From Bacteroidota bacterium (GTDB taxonomy: Bacteria > Bacteroidota > Bacteroidia > AKYH767-A > JAHEYN01): 64,000 nucleotides of DNA. The notes below the pieces were generated by a model, which worked only from the letters and a program-made list of their open reading frames with translations, did not search any database and was not told the origin of the DNA. The DNA lies in assembly GCA_023251555.1 (NCBI GenBank), contig JAHEYN010000005.1:56828-120827 (forward strand), written 5' to 3'. Shown one piece after another: positions 50,067 to 59,035 of the stretch; position 1 is the stretch's first letter, and every line of letters begins with the position of its first letter. Made by a program: the position numbers and the translations under genes.

Positions 50067-53000
50067 TTACTCTCCTCCTGACAAAGATTTTGCCTCTTCG
50101 AGGGAGATTTGTTTCCCGTCTTTAAAAGCCACGATAAAAGCGTCAGCAATGCCCGCTTCCACAGCCTGATTCTTTAAAGCGTCGGCAACGGAAAAATCTT
50201 TCAGCACCCCCGCATAGAATACATTCAGGCCTTCCGCATTGGGATGATTCACGATAGCGCCGCTCCTGCGGATGGCAAGAAATTTCTGAACGATGTCATG
50301 GGGCACCTTTTCCCGGAAAGCACCTATCTGTACACGGAAAACCAAACCTCCTATGTCAAGGGGATTATGAGAGGCGGCAGGAGGGGCTACTCTGCGGGCA
50401 ACCGGCTGCTCTTCCGAAGCGGGGGTTTCAGGTACGGGAGATGGAGAAGGTTCAGCCTGAACACGGGTGCGTTCTCCGGCGGACTCAGCGTTGCTCGCCA
50501 CAACCGGCAGAGGCGGAATATTTTGCGGGGCAGGTGCAGGCTGGCCCGGAGCATTGCGGGCAAACTGCTTTGCCTCGGCAATAGAAATTCTCTTCCCATT
50601 ATAATAAGCCACAACAAAAGCGTCTTTATAACCGATCTGCCTAACCTCGTTCTTTGCCCAGTCTGCCGGATCAAAGGCATGGAAAATTCCGGCGGTATAG
50701 CGGATCAGGCCGTTGGGAGATGTTTCCCCGGCGAGAGGCTGCATACCCTTAAACAAATCCTGAGGGATAGGATTCCTGAAAGCGCCGATCTGAATTTTAA
50801 AGATCAGGCCGGGCGGCAGCGGGGGATTAAGCGGTATAGGACTGACAGCACTGTATACAGAGACAGTACTGTTCGGGACTATCTTTATAACATCTCCTTC
50901 TGCCAGAGGTGTTTTCCTCCCCCCAGCGGGAGCAGCAAGAGCGATGACAGGTTCCGCATTTATCCCTGCAGCGGAAGGCTGCTGATCCCCGGGTGATAGC
51001 CCGGAAGCAGGAACTGCACCGGAAACACTGGCATCTGCAGCTGATGCATTTTCAGCCTTCACATCTTCACGGGATGCAATTGCACCGGCAGAAGGAGCCG
51101 GCTGCTTTTCTCTATCCTGTTCCCGCGCAGGAGCCTCCGCAGCAGGAGTAATATTTTCCTTCACCCTTTCATCCTTCACAGCTACGGCAGGGGGTTCGAC
51201 CGCAGGGCTGGACTTAAGAAGACTGTTATACTGTTCTGAAAGGTCTTTCCGTTTGGCTTCCAATTCCTTTTCGGACTGTTCTGCTTGCGCGGCAAGCTGG
51301 TCGCTCCCGGCCTGCTTCACGGCAGCCTGTGATTCAAGCATTTTCACATTATCAAGCGCTTGTGTTTTTTCCTGTTTAGACTTTGCAGTCTGAGCTGTAG
51401 CGTTATAACTTTCCACCTGTGCCCTGTAACTCTTCGCTTCTTTATCGAGCGCATCAGCAGCGGCCCGTGTGCTGTCAAGGCTCTCCTGCTCATTCATTAT
51501 CTCAGTCTTAAGCTCTACATACTGAGCATATTCCGGGGTGGTAACGTCTATTTTCAGCGGATCTATTATGACTTCTTCAGGCTGGGGCTTTTTCCTTACT
51601 GTCTTCCTGACAGGGGCAGAGGGTTGGCTTGCAACAGGCTGAGAAGAAACCGTTTTCACGGGAACCGCCTCATCCGTCCGGGGAGCTTCAGCACCAGCCG
51701 CGGAAGCAGAAACAGCGGGAGCAGTTGCAGCAGTACCTTCCTTAATCTGTTGGGCGTAGGTAATTTTTTCGACAGACTGCTGCTGGGCGGCTATGGATTT
51801 ACTGTTCAGTTCTGAAGCTTTTTTCATTGCCCTGTCTTTCTCGGCAGGATTGGACATCCGCCTTGCACCTTTAAACATTTCCTGCGACTGCCGGGCAAGA
51901 CTCTCGGATTCCTGTTCCAGGCGTTTTCCTTCGGCCATGATGCTGTCGGCCTGCATGGCAGCCTCCGGCGAAACTGATACAGAAGCAGAGGCGGTTTGCC
52001 CGCCCGGTTCGCCCTGCTGTGGATTACCGCCGGCAAAGGCAAGCTTTGCATCAGCCTCCTGCTGCATCATGACTGAAAGAGCAGAGAGGCTGTCAGCCTC
52101 GGTATTTTTTCTTGCTGCCTCACGTTTATTTTTTGCAGACGAAGCCTCCTTCCTCAAATCAGAGGCTTTTGCTTCGAGAACTTTCGCTTCACCTGACAAG
52201 TGTGCAGCCTCTTCCGAAAGCTGAGGGCTGCCGGAAGAAGAAGCAGATGAAGAACTGACTGTAGCAGGAGAGGGAGAGGGCGAAGGCTCAGCGGAAGAAA
52301 CAGTTTGCCCTGCTGTACCACTCCCCGACTGGTTCTCCCCTGCAAGGGCAAGCTTTGCTTCAGCCTCCTGCTGCATCATGACTGAAAGAGCAGAGAGGCT
52401 GTCAGCCTCGGTATTTTTTCTTGCTGCCTCACGTTTATTTTTTGCAGACGAAGCTTCCTTCCTCAAATCAGAGGCTTTTGCTTCGAGAACTTTCGCTTCA
52501 CCAGACAGGTGTGCAGCCTCTTCCGAAAGCGGAGAGCTGCCGGCAGAAGAAGCAGATGAAGGACTGACTGTAACAGGAGCGGGCGAAGACTCAGCGGAAG
52601 AAACAGTTTGCCCTGCTGTACCGCTGCCGGACTGGTTCTCCCCGGCAATGGCCAGCTTTACATCAGCAGCTTCGTGCTCACTTTCTGAAGCTGTGGATTT
52701 TGCTTTCCCGGACGGCCGCGCGGCAGCCGCCTGCTGTTGTCCGCCGCCGGAATGATCTCCTGCACCGGGTTCCTGTGCGGCACTTGTTGTACCTGCAGGT
52801 GTGCCGGAGGATTCTGCTGCGGAGGCTTTCAGTTCATCTTCAAGTCTTTTGGATACTGACAAAGCAGAGAGGCTGTCGGCTTCTTGCATTTTTCTTGCAG
52901 CCTGTTTTTTATTTTTTAGGGAAGAGGCTTCTTTCCTCAACTCTTCAGCGCGGGATTCCAGGTTGTCGGCTTCACGACGCAGCACCACAGCATCAACAGG

Positions 53001-56000
53001 CTGTTGCTGTGCGGGAGCAGCGGGCTGAGGAGCTTCGCTCTCCTCAGGCGGGGGAGTCCTGTATACCGTCCCGGAGGATTGTCCCGGTTTTGCAGTTGCA
53101 GGCACCTCTGCCTGTGCAGGGGCAGGCTGTTCCTGCAGGGCGGAGGAATATTCCCGGGCCTGTGCCTCTTTCTTGTCTGCTGCATCCTGTTTTTCGGAAG
53201 ACAAAGCAAGGAGGAGTCCGGCTTCCTCCTTTTTCTTTGCTGCGGCATCAGAATTCTTCTCGTAAGGAACAGCTGCAAAAAGCTGCTGGGCTTTTTGCTC
53301 AAGGGAGTCAGCCTGGTGTTGCAGCACCTGAGCCTCTTCCTTTGCCGATGCCGCCTGCTGCTGCCGGGAATACACCTTCTGATTTTCCTGCGGCGGAGCC
53401 ACCTGTACCGAAATGCTTTCCTTCTTCTCCAGCAGTTTTACATATTCCTGTTTCTCACCTGCCTCTTTTCTTTTTTCAGCAGCCTGGTTCTTAAGATTCA
53501 GCGCCGTGGCTGCAACTGCTTTTTTTTCTTCAGCATACACCACCTGGCTGGCTGATCCTGCTGCTTTTACCGCTTCTTCTTCGAGGTGTTCAGCTTCGCT
53601 CTCAAGACGTGCGGCATCTGCAAGGAGAACTGACGTATCCTTCGCGGTATATGTTACAGTCTGTGCGGCTGGAAGGGCTGAAGCCGGAACACTGCCGGTA
53701 ATATTTTCCTGCTCAGCAGCGGGAGTTTGGGTAGTTCTACCCGGGTTTACGGCAACGGATTTTGACTCTGCTCCCGAAGCAAGGCCGGACGAAGACACCA
53801 TGCGGACGGAGTCTTCAAGCTGGCGGGCGTGATTATATGCCATATCGGCCTCTTCTATGCGTTTCCTGGCAAGGGCTTCAAGGTTATATGCCCTGAGAAG
53901 AATATTTTCCTTCTCGGACGGGCTTGCGGCAGCTTTGGCCTCTTCCTTTACAGCAGCCGCCTGACGTGCGAGCTCTACAGACTCGGCTCTTAAGTTTTCT
54001 GAAACTTCCTTCGCCTTACGGGATTCCTCGGCATAGAGGGCTGCTGTCTTCAAAGGCTGCGTGGGCGGTTCTTCTGCGGCAAGAGCAGATGCAGGAGCCA
54101 TCCCGGAAGATTTTTCAAGATCCCCCGCATTGGCCATGGCAAAGTCAGCCTCTTTCTGTTTGATGGCTGCCTCCTGCCCTATCTCCTTGGCTTTCATATA
54201 ACCAAGTTCAGCCTCTTTCACCGCCACCTCCGCCTCTGCTTTAAGCTTATTCGCAACCTCAAGCTGATCCTGGCGTTCCTTCTCATTTTTAATTCCGGGA
54301 AGAGAGGCGAGTATCTCCTGCGCCTGCTGCTCTTTTGCTTTTGACAAACTCTCGATCCGCACGGCAGCCTCGTACGCCGCCTTTGTCTCACCCGATAATT
54401 TTTTTGCTTCTTCCCTGAGAAGAACCGCCTCATCAAATGCAGACTGCACAATATCTTTGTTGGAAATGTCGGAGGATACTTTTTCACGGGACTTAAGAGG
54501 CTGTTCGGCAACAGCCTGAGGCTGCACAGAAGCAGCTTCTTCTGCGGCAGTGCCCTGTGCAGCGGGAGCCGGCGGGGTTACAGCACCGGCAGCCTGCGCT
54601 ATCATGTCTCCTTTCACAAGGTTTACGGCAGGAGTCACATACACTGTGCGGCCGTCCACATTTAGTGCAACCAGCTTGTCCTTGTATCCTCCCTCATATT
54701 TAAAAGTACTCCTCACTTCCTGCACCTGCTCGCCACCTCCTGCAGCAGTAACAGCAGAATCAGACACGGACTGGTTAAAATAATTTTTTACGATCATGTC
54801 TTCCCCGTCAGCGCTCTTACTAAGCAGAATTTCCTGGCGCATAGCCGTAATCTTATACTGGGGAGGAATGGTGATATTTTCAGAGTGAGGCAGGTACCCA
54901 TCACTTTCAACCACAAACTTATATGTGCTGCTGGGCGGAAGTGTGAGCACATAGTTACCCGACTGGGGATCAGTCTTAAACAGTCCGACAAGCTTATTGT
55001 TGTCCATGGCAAAAACAGAAATCCTGGATTCCGTATTCACGGGAGTATCCCCGGAAAACAACTTGCCTTTGACAAGACTGTACTCCATAGGACGCTCAAG
55101 CAGCCTTATCTTAAACACCTGGACTTTACCGTATGCGCTTTCCCTGCCGGATGTGAAATAAGCTTCTCCGTCGTCCGAACCCGCCACAAGAAAGTAATCA
55201 TCAAAAGGAGAGTTGATTGGAACACCCATATTCTCAGGCTCAGACCACTTCATGGCCGCTGCGTCCCATACAGATTTGAAAATATCATATCCTCCCATGC
55301 TGTTATGTCCTTTGGAGCTGAAATAAAGCGTGGTACCATCAGGAGTAACGGAAGGGTACTCTTCGTCAGAAGCAGTATTCACAGGGGGACCGAGGTTCTG
55401 GGGTTTTACCCATTTATCCTGTGAGAACTTCAGCACGCGGTATATGTCTCTCATACTCTTGCCGTCGTCCCCGAGGCTGGAATAGTACACTACTCCGCCC
55501 GAGAGATAGAGGGTTTTATTTGCGTCTCTTTTTTTATCCTGGGAAGTACGGTATATATCGGGCGTGGCAAGGACTTTACCGTTGTATTTATACAAATCAT
55601 AAGCAGTATGGTAGGCATCCGACGGGACTTCCTGTTTCTCCGTAATTTCGACAAATTGCTTCGCTCCCATGAATTGCTTTGCATTGTTACACATTTCGAT
55701 CTGCCTGTCAGCCTGCAGCCTGTCGGCTTCATCCTTTTTCACCGATTTCTGAAATTCCCGGAAAGAAGCGATTGCTTCATCAAACTGGTAGTTCTGGTGG
55801 TATGCTTTTCCAAGATAAAAATATACATCAGCGGGACGCCCGGTCATGGAGGCAGCCTTGCTCAGATAAGAAACCGCCTTGTTTTTATCCGGGTCAACAT
55901 AAAGCAGGCATATTCCGCAGCGGTAGTTATATAAGGGGTCTTTGGGATAGAGGCTCAGGAGCTGGGTAAAAAGAGGGGCGGCGGCAACATAATCCTCTTT

Positions 56001-56129
56001 CTCAAAGAAACGGGATGCTTCCTTCTTAAGCTCTGCTTCGGAACCGTATGTTGTCTGGGCTTTTGCCGGCAAGATGAGAATGGCTGATAAAATGGCAGAA
56101 AAGGCAAGACCGTGTATGCTGTGTTTCAT
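50067..56129 (-). CDS. ~2020-residue PorE-like envelope protein: TPR, PD40, CRD, helical repeats, two SPOR-like domains
   Basis: Start at 56129 begins the signal peptide (MKHSIHGLAFSAILSAILIL). Order: TPR region (about 30-160); PD40 beta-propeller (about 180-340, SVTPDGTTLYFSSKGHNSMG); carboxypeptidase-regulatory-like domain (about 350-430); then ~1080 residues of coiled-coil hairpins rich in Ala/Glu/Ser/Lys with linkers (about 555-1640). Two SPOR-like domains (about 1773-1852 and 1923-2017) contain FKIQIGAFRNP and FRVQIGAFREK. The TPR-PD40-CRD part is the layout of the T9SS periplasmic protein PorE, whose usual C-terminal OmpA domain binds peptidoglycan; here SPOR-like domains, also glycan binding, take its place. 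A promoter is visible at 56176-56206. It is not in an operon. Role: anchoring an envelope complex to the wall (inference). Confidence 0.82.
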   Translation of the reverse strand: MKHSIHGLAFSAILSAILILPAKAQTTYGSEAELKKEASRFFEKEDYVAAAPLFTQLLSLYPKDPLYNYRCGICLLYVDPDKNKAVSYLSKAASMTGRPADVYFYLGKAYHQNYQFDEAIASFREFQKSVKKDEADRLQADRQIEMCNNAKQFMGAKQFVEITEKQEVPSDAYHTAYDLYKYNGKVLATPDIYRTSQDKKRDANKTLYLSGGVVYYSSLGDDGKSMRDIYRVLKFSQDKWVKPQNLGPPVNTASDEEYPSVTPDGTTLYFSSKGHNSMGGYDIFKSVWDAAAMKWSEPENMGVPINSPFDDYFLVAGSDDGEAYFTSGRESAYGKVQVFKIRLLERPMEYSLVKGKLFSGDTPVNTESRISVFAMDNNKLVGLFKTDPQSGNYVLTLPPSSTYKFVVESDGYLPHSENITIPPQYKITAMRQEILLSKSADGEDMIVKNYFNQSVSDSAVTAAGGGEQVQEVRSTFKYEGGYKDKLVALNVDGRTVYVTPAVNLVKGDMIAQAAGAVTPPAPAAQGTAAEEAASVQPQAVAEQPLKSREKVSSDISNKDIVQSAFDEAVLLREEAKKLSGETKAAYEAAVRIESLSKAKEQQAQEILASLPGIKNEKERQDQLEVANKLKAEAEVAVKEAELGYMKAKEIGQEAAIKQKEADFAMANAGDLEKSSGMAPASALAAEEPPTQPLKTAALYAEESRKAKEVSENLRAESVELARQAAAVKEEAKAAASPSEKENILLRAYNLEALARKRIEEADMAYNHARQLEDSVRMVSSSGLASGAESKSVAVNPGRTTQTPAAEQENITGSVPASALPAAQTVTYTAKDTSVLLADAARLESEAEHLEEEAVKAAGSASQVVYAEEKKAVAATALNLKNQAAEKRKEAGEKQEYVKLLEKKESISVQVAPPQENQKVYSRQQQAASAKEEAQVLQHQADSLEQKAQQLFAAVPYEKNSDAAAKKKEEAGLLLALSSEKQDAADKKEAQAREYSSALQEQPAPAQAEVPATAKPGQSSGTVYRTPPPEESEAPQPAAPAQQQPVDAVVLRREADNLESRAEELRKEASSLKNKKQAARKMQEADSLSALSVSKRLEDELKASAAESSGTPAGTTSAAQEPGAGDHSGGGQQQAAAARPSGKAKSTASESEHEAADVKLAIAGENQSGSGTAGQTVSSAESSPAPVTVSPSSASSAGSSPLSEEAAHLSGEAKVLEAKASDLRKEASSAKNKREAARKNTEADSLSALSVMMQQEAEAKLALAGENQSGSGTAGQTVSSAEPSPSPSPATVSSSSASSSGSPQLSEEAAHLSGEAKVLEAKASDLRKEASSAKNKREAARKNTEADSLSALSVMMQQEADAKLAFAGGNPQQGEPGGQTASASVSVSPEAAMQADSIMAEGKRLEQESESLARQSQEMFKGARRMSNPAEKDRAMKKASELNSKSIAAQQQSVEKITYAQQIKEGTAATAPAVSASAAGAEAPRTDEAVPVKTVSSQPVASQPSAPVRKTVRKKPQPEEVIIDPLKIDVTTPEYAQYVELKTEIMNEQESLDSTRAAADALDKEAKSYRAQVESYNATAQTAKSKQEKTQALDNVKMLESQAAVKQAGSDQLAAQAEQSEKELEAKRKDLSEQYNSLLKSSPAVEPPAVAVKDERVKENITPAAEAPAREQDREKQPAPSAGAIASREDVKAENASAADASVSGAVPASGLSPGDQQPSAAGINAEPVIALAAPAGGRKTPLAEGDVIKIVPNSTVSVYSAVSPIPLNPPLPPGLIFKIQIGAFRNPIPQDLFKGMQPLAGETSPNGLIRYTAGIFHAFDPADWAKNEVRQIGYKDAFVVAYYNGKRISIAEAKQFARNAPGQPAPAPQNIPPLPVVASNAESAGERTRVQAEPSPSPVPETPASEEQPVARRVAPPAASHNPLDIGGLVFRVQIGAFREKVPHDIVQKFLAIRRSGAIVNHPNAEGLNVFYAGVLKDFSVADALKNQAVEAGIADAFIVAFKDGKQISLEEAKSLSGGE
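52039..52656. repeat. two tandem 309-bp in-frame repeats in the PorE-like gene
   Basis: Period 309 bp (103 codons): the unit starting near 52039 repeats near 52348 with few changes, and a third degraded part follows. Each unit encodes one coiled-coil hairpin (SGEAKVLEAKASDLRKEASS ... ADSLSALSVMMQQEA) and a Ser/Pro/Gly linker. Being a multiple of three, copy-number change keeps the frame. Confidence 0.9.
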
Positions 56130-56175
56130 ACTTTTATGATGCAGTATCCTGCGTGATTCCATAATAATCATTCCA

Positions 56176-56206
56176 CAAAATTAATCTTTTCCTGACCGGG
56201 ATTCAA
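56176..56206 (-). promoter_or_regulatory. promoter of the PorE-like gene
   Basis: Minus strand: TTG (56204-56206), 20-nt spacer, TAATTTTG (56176-56183). The start codon lies ~47 nt further, giving a short leader. Confidence 0.6.
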
Positions 56207-56315
56207 CACCATATTAATTACAAATTAAATTTTAAAATGAATATTACTGCCTTCTTTCAAAAAAAACTTTTCAACAAGATTACCAACCGGGAAAAAGAAA
56301 AGGGAGCGTATTGGT

Positions 56316-56801
56316 TTACATAGGAAACTTCCCGGTGAAGGTTTGTCCGCCTGAAATTCTTTCCCGGATCAGGGAAGCAACCATTTTATCAATGGGGAAG
56401 GTAAATTCCGCGGGGGCAATTTTTCCGGGCATAATCCAGCGAAAGGATTGAGCGCCTTCCTTCATCTCAGGAAAGTCAAACTTCTGCATGGATATTTTTT
56501 TAATGACAGGCTCTTCGGGTTCAGCCAGATAATAAACACTTAACACCTGTTGATTTTCATCAAACGCAGACACCTGGAAAAAGTCTGTAGTATAAAAATG
56601 TTCTTTCACTGATACCGCCTGCCCCAGTTCTTCCATACATTCACGCTGCAGGCATTCAATAAGTCCCTCCCCGAATTCCAGCCCGCCGCCGGGGAACTTG
56701 GTAATCAGGTGCCCGTAACGGAATTCATCACTGGCAAGAATGGCTCCTTCCCTGCTGAAAACCAGAGCATAAACCCGGACATTGAATACTTTATTTTTCA
56801 T
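56316..56801 (-). CDS. Nudix hydrolase
   Basis: 161 residues with an intact Nudix box: GGLEFGEGLIECLQRECMEE followed by LG (Gly-x5-Glu-x7-Arg-Glu-x2-Glu-Glu-x-Gly). Flanking strands VRVYALVFSREGAILAS and VLSVYYLAEPEEP are typical. The family cleaves nucleoside diphosphate derivatives; the substrate cannot be inferred. It stands alone, divergent from ilvE. Confidence 0.92.
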   Translation of the reverse strand: MKNKVFNVRVYALVFSREGAILASDEFRYGHLITKFPGGGLEFGEGLIECLQRECMEELGQAVSVKEHFYTTDFFQVSAFDENQQVLSVYYLAEPEEPVIKKISMQKFDFPEMKEGAQSFRWIMPGKIAPAEFTFPIDKMVASLIRERISGGQTFTGKFPM

Positions 56802-56997
56802 AAGACACTAAGAACCGCACTGACGCATACCATTGAGGTGCTGATCCGCAGGCTCACAGCTGTGGTTTCCCGCAAGGCTGGCAAAGATAGGGGTAAGAGC
56901 CGTACAGGTATAAAAATTTATGCCGAAATATTTTTTGCATAAGTGAAATAGGAATAGGATTTTTCCTACTTTAGCAAAAGGCAGTAATATAATTTAT

Positions 56998-58065
56998 ATG
57001 ACAGATACATTAAACATTGAAGTAACGGAGACTAAACATTCCCGCATCGGGGAAGTGAATCCTGAGAATATGCCTTTTGGAAAATATTTTTCAGATCACA
57101 TGTTTATTGCAGATTACAGGGACGGGGAGTGGACTGACCTTAGGATTGTTCCTTACGGGTCACTTTCCATGAGCCCTGCCATCTCTGCCCTGCATTACGG
57201 GCAATCCATCTTTGAAGGAATGAAGGCGCATAAAAGCGGACGGGGAGAAGTGCTTCTTTTCCGCCCGCTGGAAAACTTCAGGCGTTTCAATTCCTCTGCC
57301 GAAAGGATGTGCATGCCTGCCGTTCCCGAGAAAATATTTATGGATGCCCTCATCCAGCTTGTCCGCCTCGACAGCAAATGGGTATTCCCCAACGACGGAT
57401 GCTCCCTGTACATCAGGCCTGTGATGTTTGCCACCGATGAGTTTATCGGGGTCAGGGAGTCCAGCACCTATCGCCTCATTATCTTTACATGCCCGGTTGG
57501 ATTTTACTATAAGGAACCTGTCAAGGTACTTATAGAAACAAAGTATGCCAGGGCTTTCGAAGGCGGTATCGGCTTCACGAAGGCTGCAGCCAACTATGGC
57601 ATATCCCTCTACCCTACCCGCCTGGCAAGGGAGAAGGGCTATCACCAGATTATATGGACTGACGCCAAAGAACATAAATACATTGAAGAGTCGGGTGTCA
57701 TGAATGTAATGTTCGTTATCAATAATACGCTGATTACTCCAAGCCTTGCCGGGAAAACCATCTTACCGGGAAAAACAAGGGACACCATTATTGCCATTGC
57801 GAAAGACTGGAACATGAAGGTAGAAGAGCGGAAAATAAGCGTAAGCGAGATTATGGAAGCTCTGCAGCAACAGAAGCTGCAGGAGGCCTTCGGGGCAGGA
57901 ACAGCAGCAACAGTGGCTCCCATCGCAGTGATCGGGTACAATGGAAAAGATTATATCCTTCCTCCCGCTACCGAAAACTCCTTTTCACAGCGGGTTGCAA
58001 AGCATCTTACACGTGTCCGCAAGGGGGAAGAAGCTGACATACATAATTGGGTTTTCAAGGTATAA
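56998..58065 (+). CDS. ilvE: branched-chain amino acid aminotransferase
   Basis: 355 residues, PLP fold type IV, the longer (type II) branched-chain aminotransferase. The PLP lysine is Lys195 in GIGFTKAAANYG; SALHYGQSIFEGMKAHKSG, LYIRPVMFATDEFIGV and EAFGAGTAATVAPI are the expected motifs. It interconverts Leu/Ile/Val and their 2-oxo acids. No clear operon partner; it converges on a lipoprotein gene. Confidence 0.95.
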   Translation: MTDTLNIEVTETKHSRIGEVNPENMPFGKYFSDHMFIADYRDGEWTDLRIVPYGSLSMSPAISALHYGQSIFEGMKAHKSGRGEVLLFRPLENFRRFNSSAERMCMPAVPEKIFMDALIQLVRLDSKWVFPNDGCSLYIRPVMFATDEFIGVRESSTYRLIIFTCPVGFYYKEPVKVLIETKYARAFEGGIGFTKAAANYGISLYPTRLAREKGYHQIIWTDAKEHKYIEESGVMNVMFVINNTLITPSLAGKTILPGKTRDTIIAIAKDWNMKVEERKISVSEIMEALQQQKLQEAFGAGTAATVAPIAVIGYNGKDYILPPATENSFSQRVAKHLTRVRKGEEADIHNWVFKV

Positions 58066-58139
58066 ACCCGGACAGATTAATATGCAGAGAGCAGTGCGGT
58101 AATACGCACACTTTCCCCCACCGGGATCAGAAAGAATTT

Positions 58140-58994
58140 TTATTCCACCACCACCACGAGGTATTTTGAGATACTCCAGAAATCTTCAGGATTGGTGATA
58201 TTAAGTTCCTCCACCTTATTCTCTCCTTTAAAACTGTACGTTCCGGAAGGATGAGTTGTAATAAACTTTGCTTTCCTGCAGGCAAGGGGAATGGATGTGG
58301 TAGCAGTAATATCTATTCTGGTAAAGTACTCCTTGTTAAAATCATCTTTCAGCTTTTCCGCACGGCCCATACCGATAAAGCCTCCCTCCCTCGTGAGGAC
58401 GCCATGGGCTTTTAACTCTTTTACCGTTCCGAAAACATAATAAGCCGTATTGAGCTTTTCGGACTTCTCTCCGGACTCGGCCACACGCTCGTTATATGCC
58501 GTGAAGAGCTCTTTCAGTGCGCTGTTCAGGTTTGTGACCTCTTCTTTTAACGATGCTATTTCAGCATCTTTTTCCTCTACCTGCCTGGTAAGATGGCCTA
58601 CCATTTTCTCCAGTTCATCAATACGGACATGAGCCTTTTTCAGCCGGCCGCTCAGTGCGTTTATTTTCTTTCTGTTGAATTCCATAAGGTCATACATGGC
58701 CTTAATATCATCAAGGATCTGGTCCTTCTGATTTTTCTGAAACTCAGGGTCTTTGGAGCTTACCGTGAGAATCTTCTCTTTCTCTTTAACCATATCAAGG
58801 TTGTCCTGTATCTCATTGAATGCCTTCACAAACTCAGTAAGCGTAGAATCTTTTGTTCTTACTTTTCCTTTCAGTTCGGTGTTCACGCCGCTGAGGCTGT
58901 CAGCAAGAGGATTAGGCTCTTCTTTACCGCCCATATTGCAGGCAGCAAAAGACAAGAGGGAAGAGACAAGGATTAATTTAAAACCGGTTTTCAT
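58140..58994 (-). CDS. coiled-coil lipoprotein
   Basis: 284 residues. Lipoprotein signal peptide with lipobox Cys (MKTGFKLILVSSLLSFAAC). A long coiled coil (about 80-175, RKKINALSGRLKKAHVRIDE ... EEVTNLNSALKELF) is followed by a small beta-rich C-terminal domain (YVFGTVKELKAHGVLTREGG ... WSISKYLVVVVE). Similar proteins in Bacteroidota carry the name Cbp1-type collagen-binding adhesin in some annotations; I only suggest this as a possible relative. Monocistronic, 42 bases from the DUF885 gene end. Confidence 0.8.
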   Translation of the reverse strand: MKTGFKLILVSSLLSFAACNMGGKEEPNPLADSLSGVNTELKGKVRTKDSTLTEFVKAFNEIQDNLDMVKEKEKILTVSSKDPEFQKNQKDQILDDIKAMYDLMEFNRKKINALSGRLKKAHVRIDELEKMVGHLTRQVEEKDAEIASLKEEVTNLNSALKELFTAYNERVAESGEKSEKLNTAYYVFGTVKELKAHGVLTREGGFIGMGRAEKLKDDFNKEYFTRIDITATTSIPLACRKAKFITTHPSGTYSFKGENKVEELNITNPEDFWSISKYLVVVVE

Positions 58995-59035
58995 AATAAT
59001 TGTATTTATCGGGTTATCTGTAAATAGTTTTTGAT

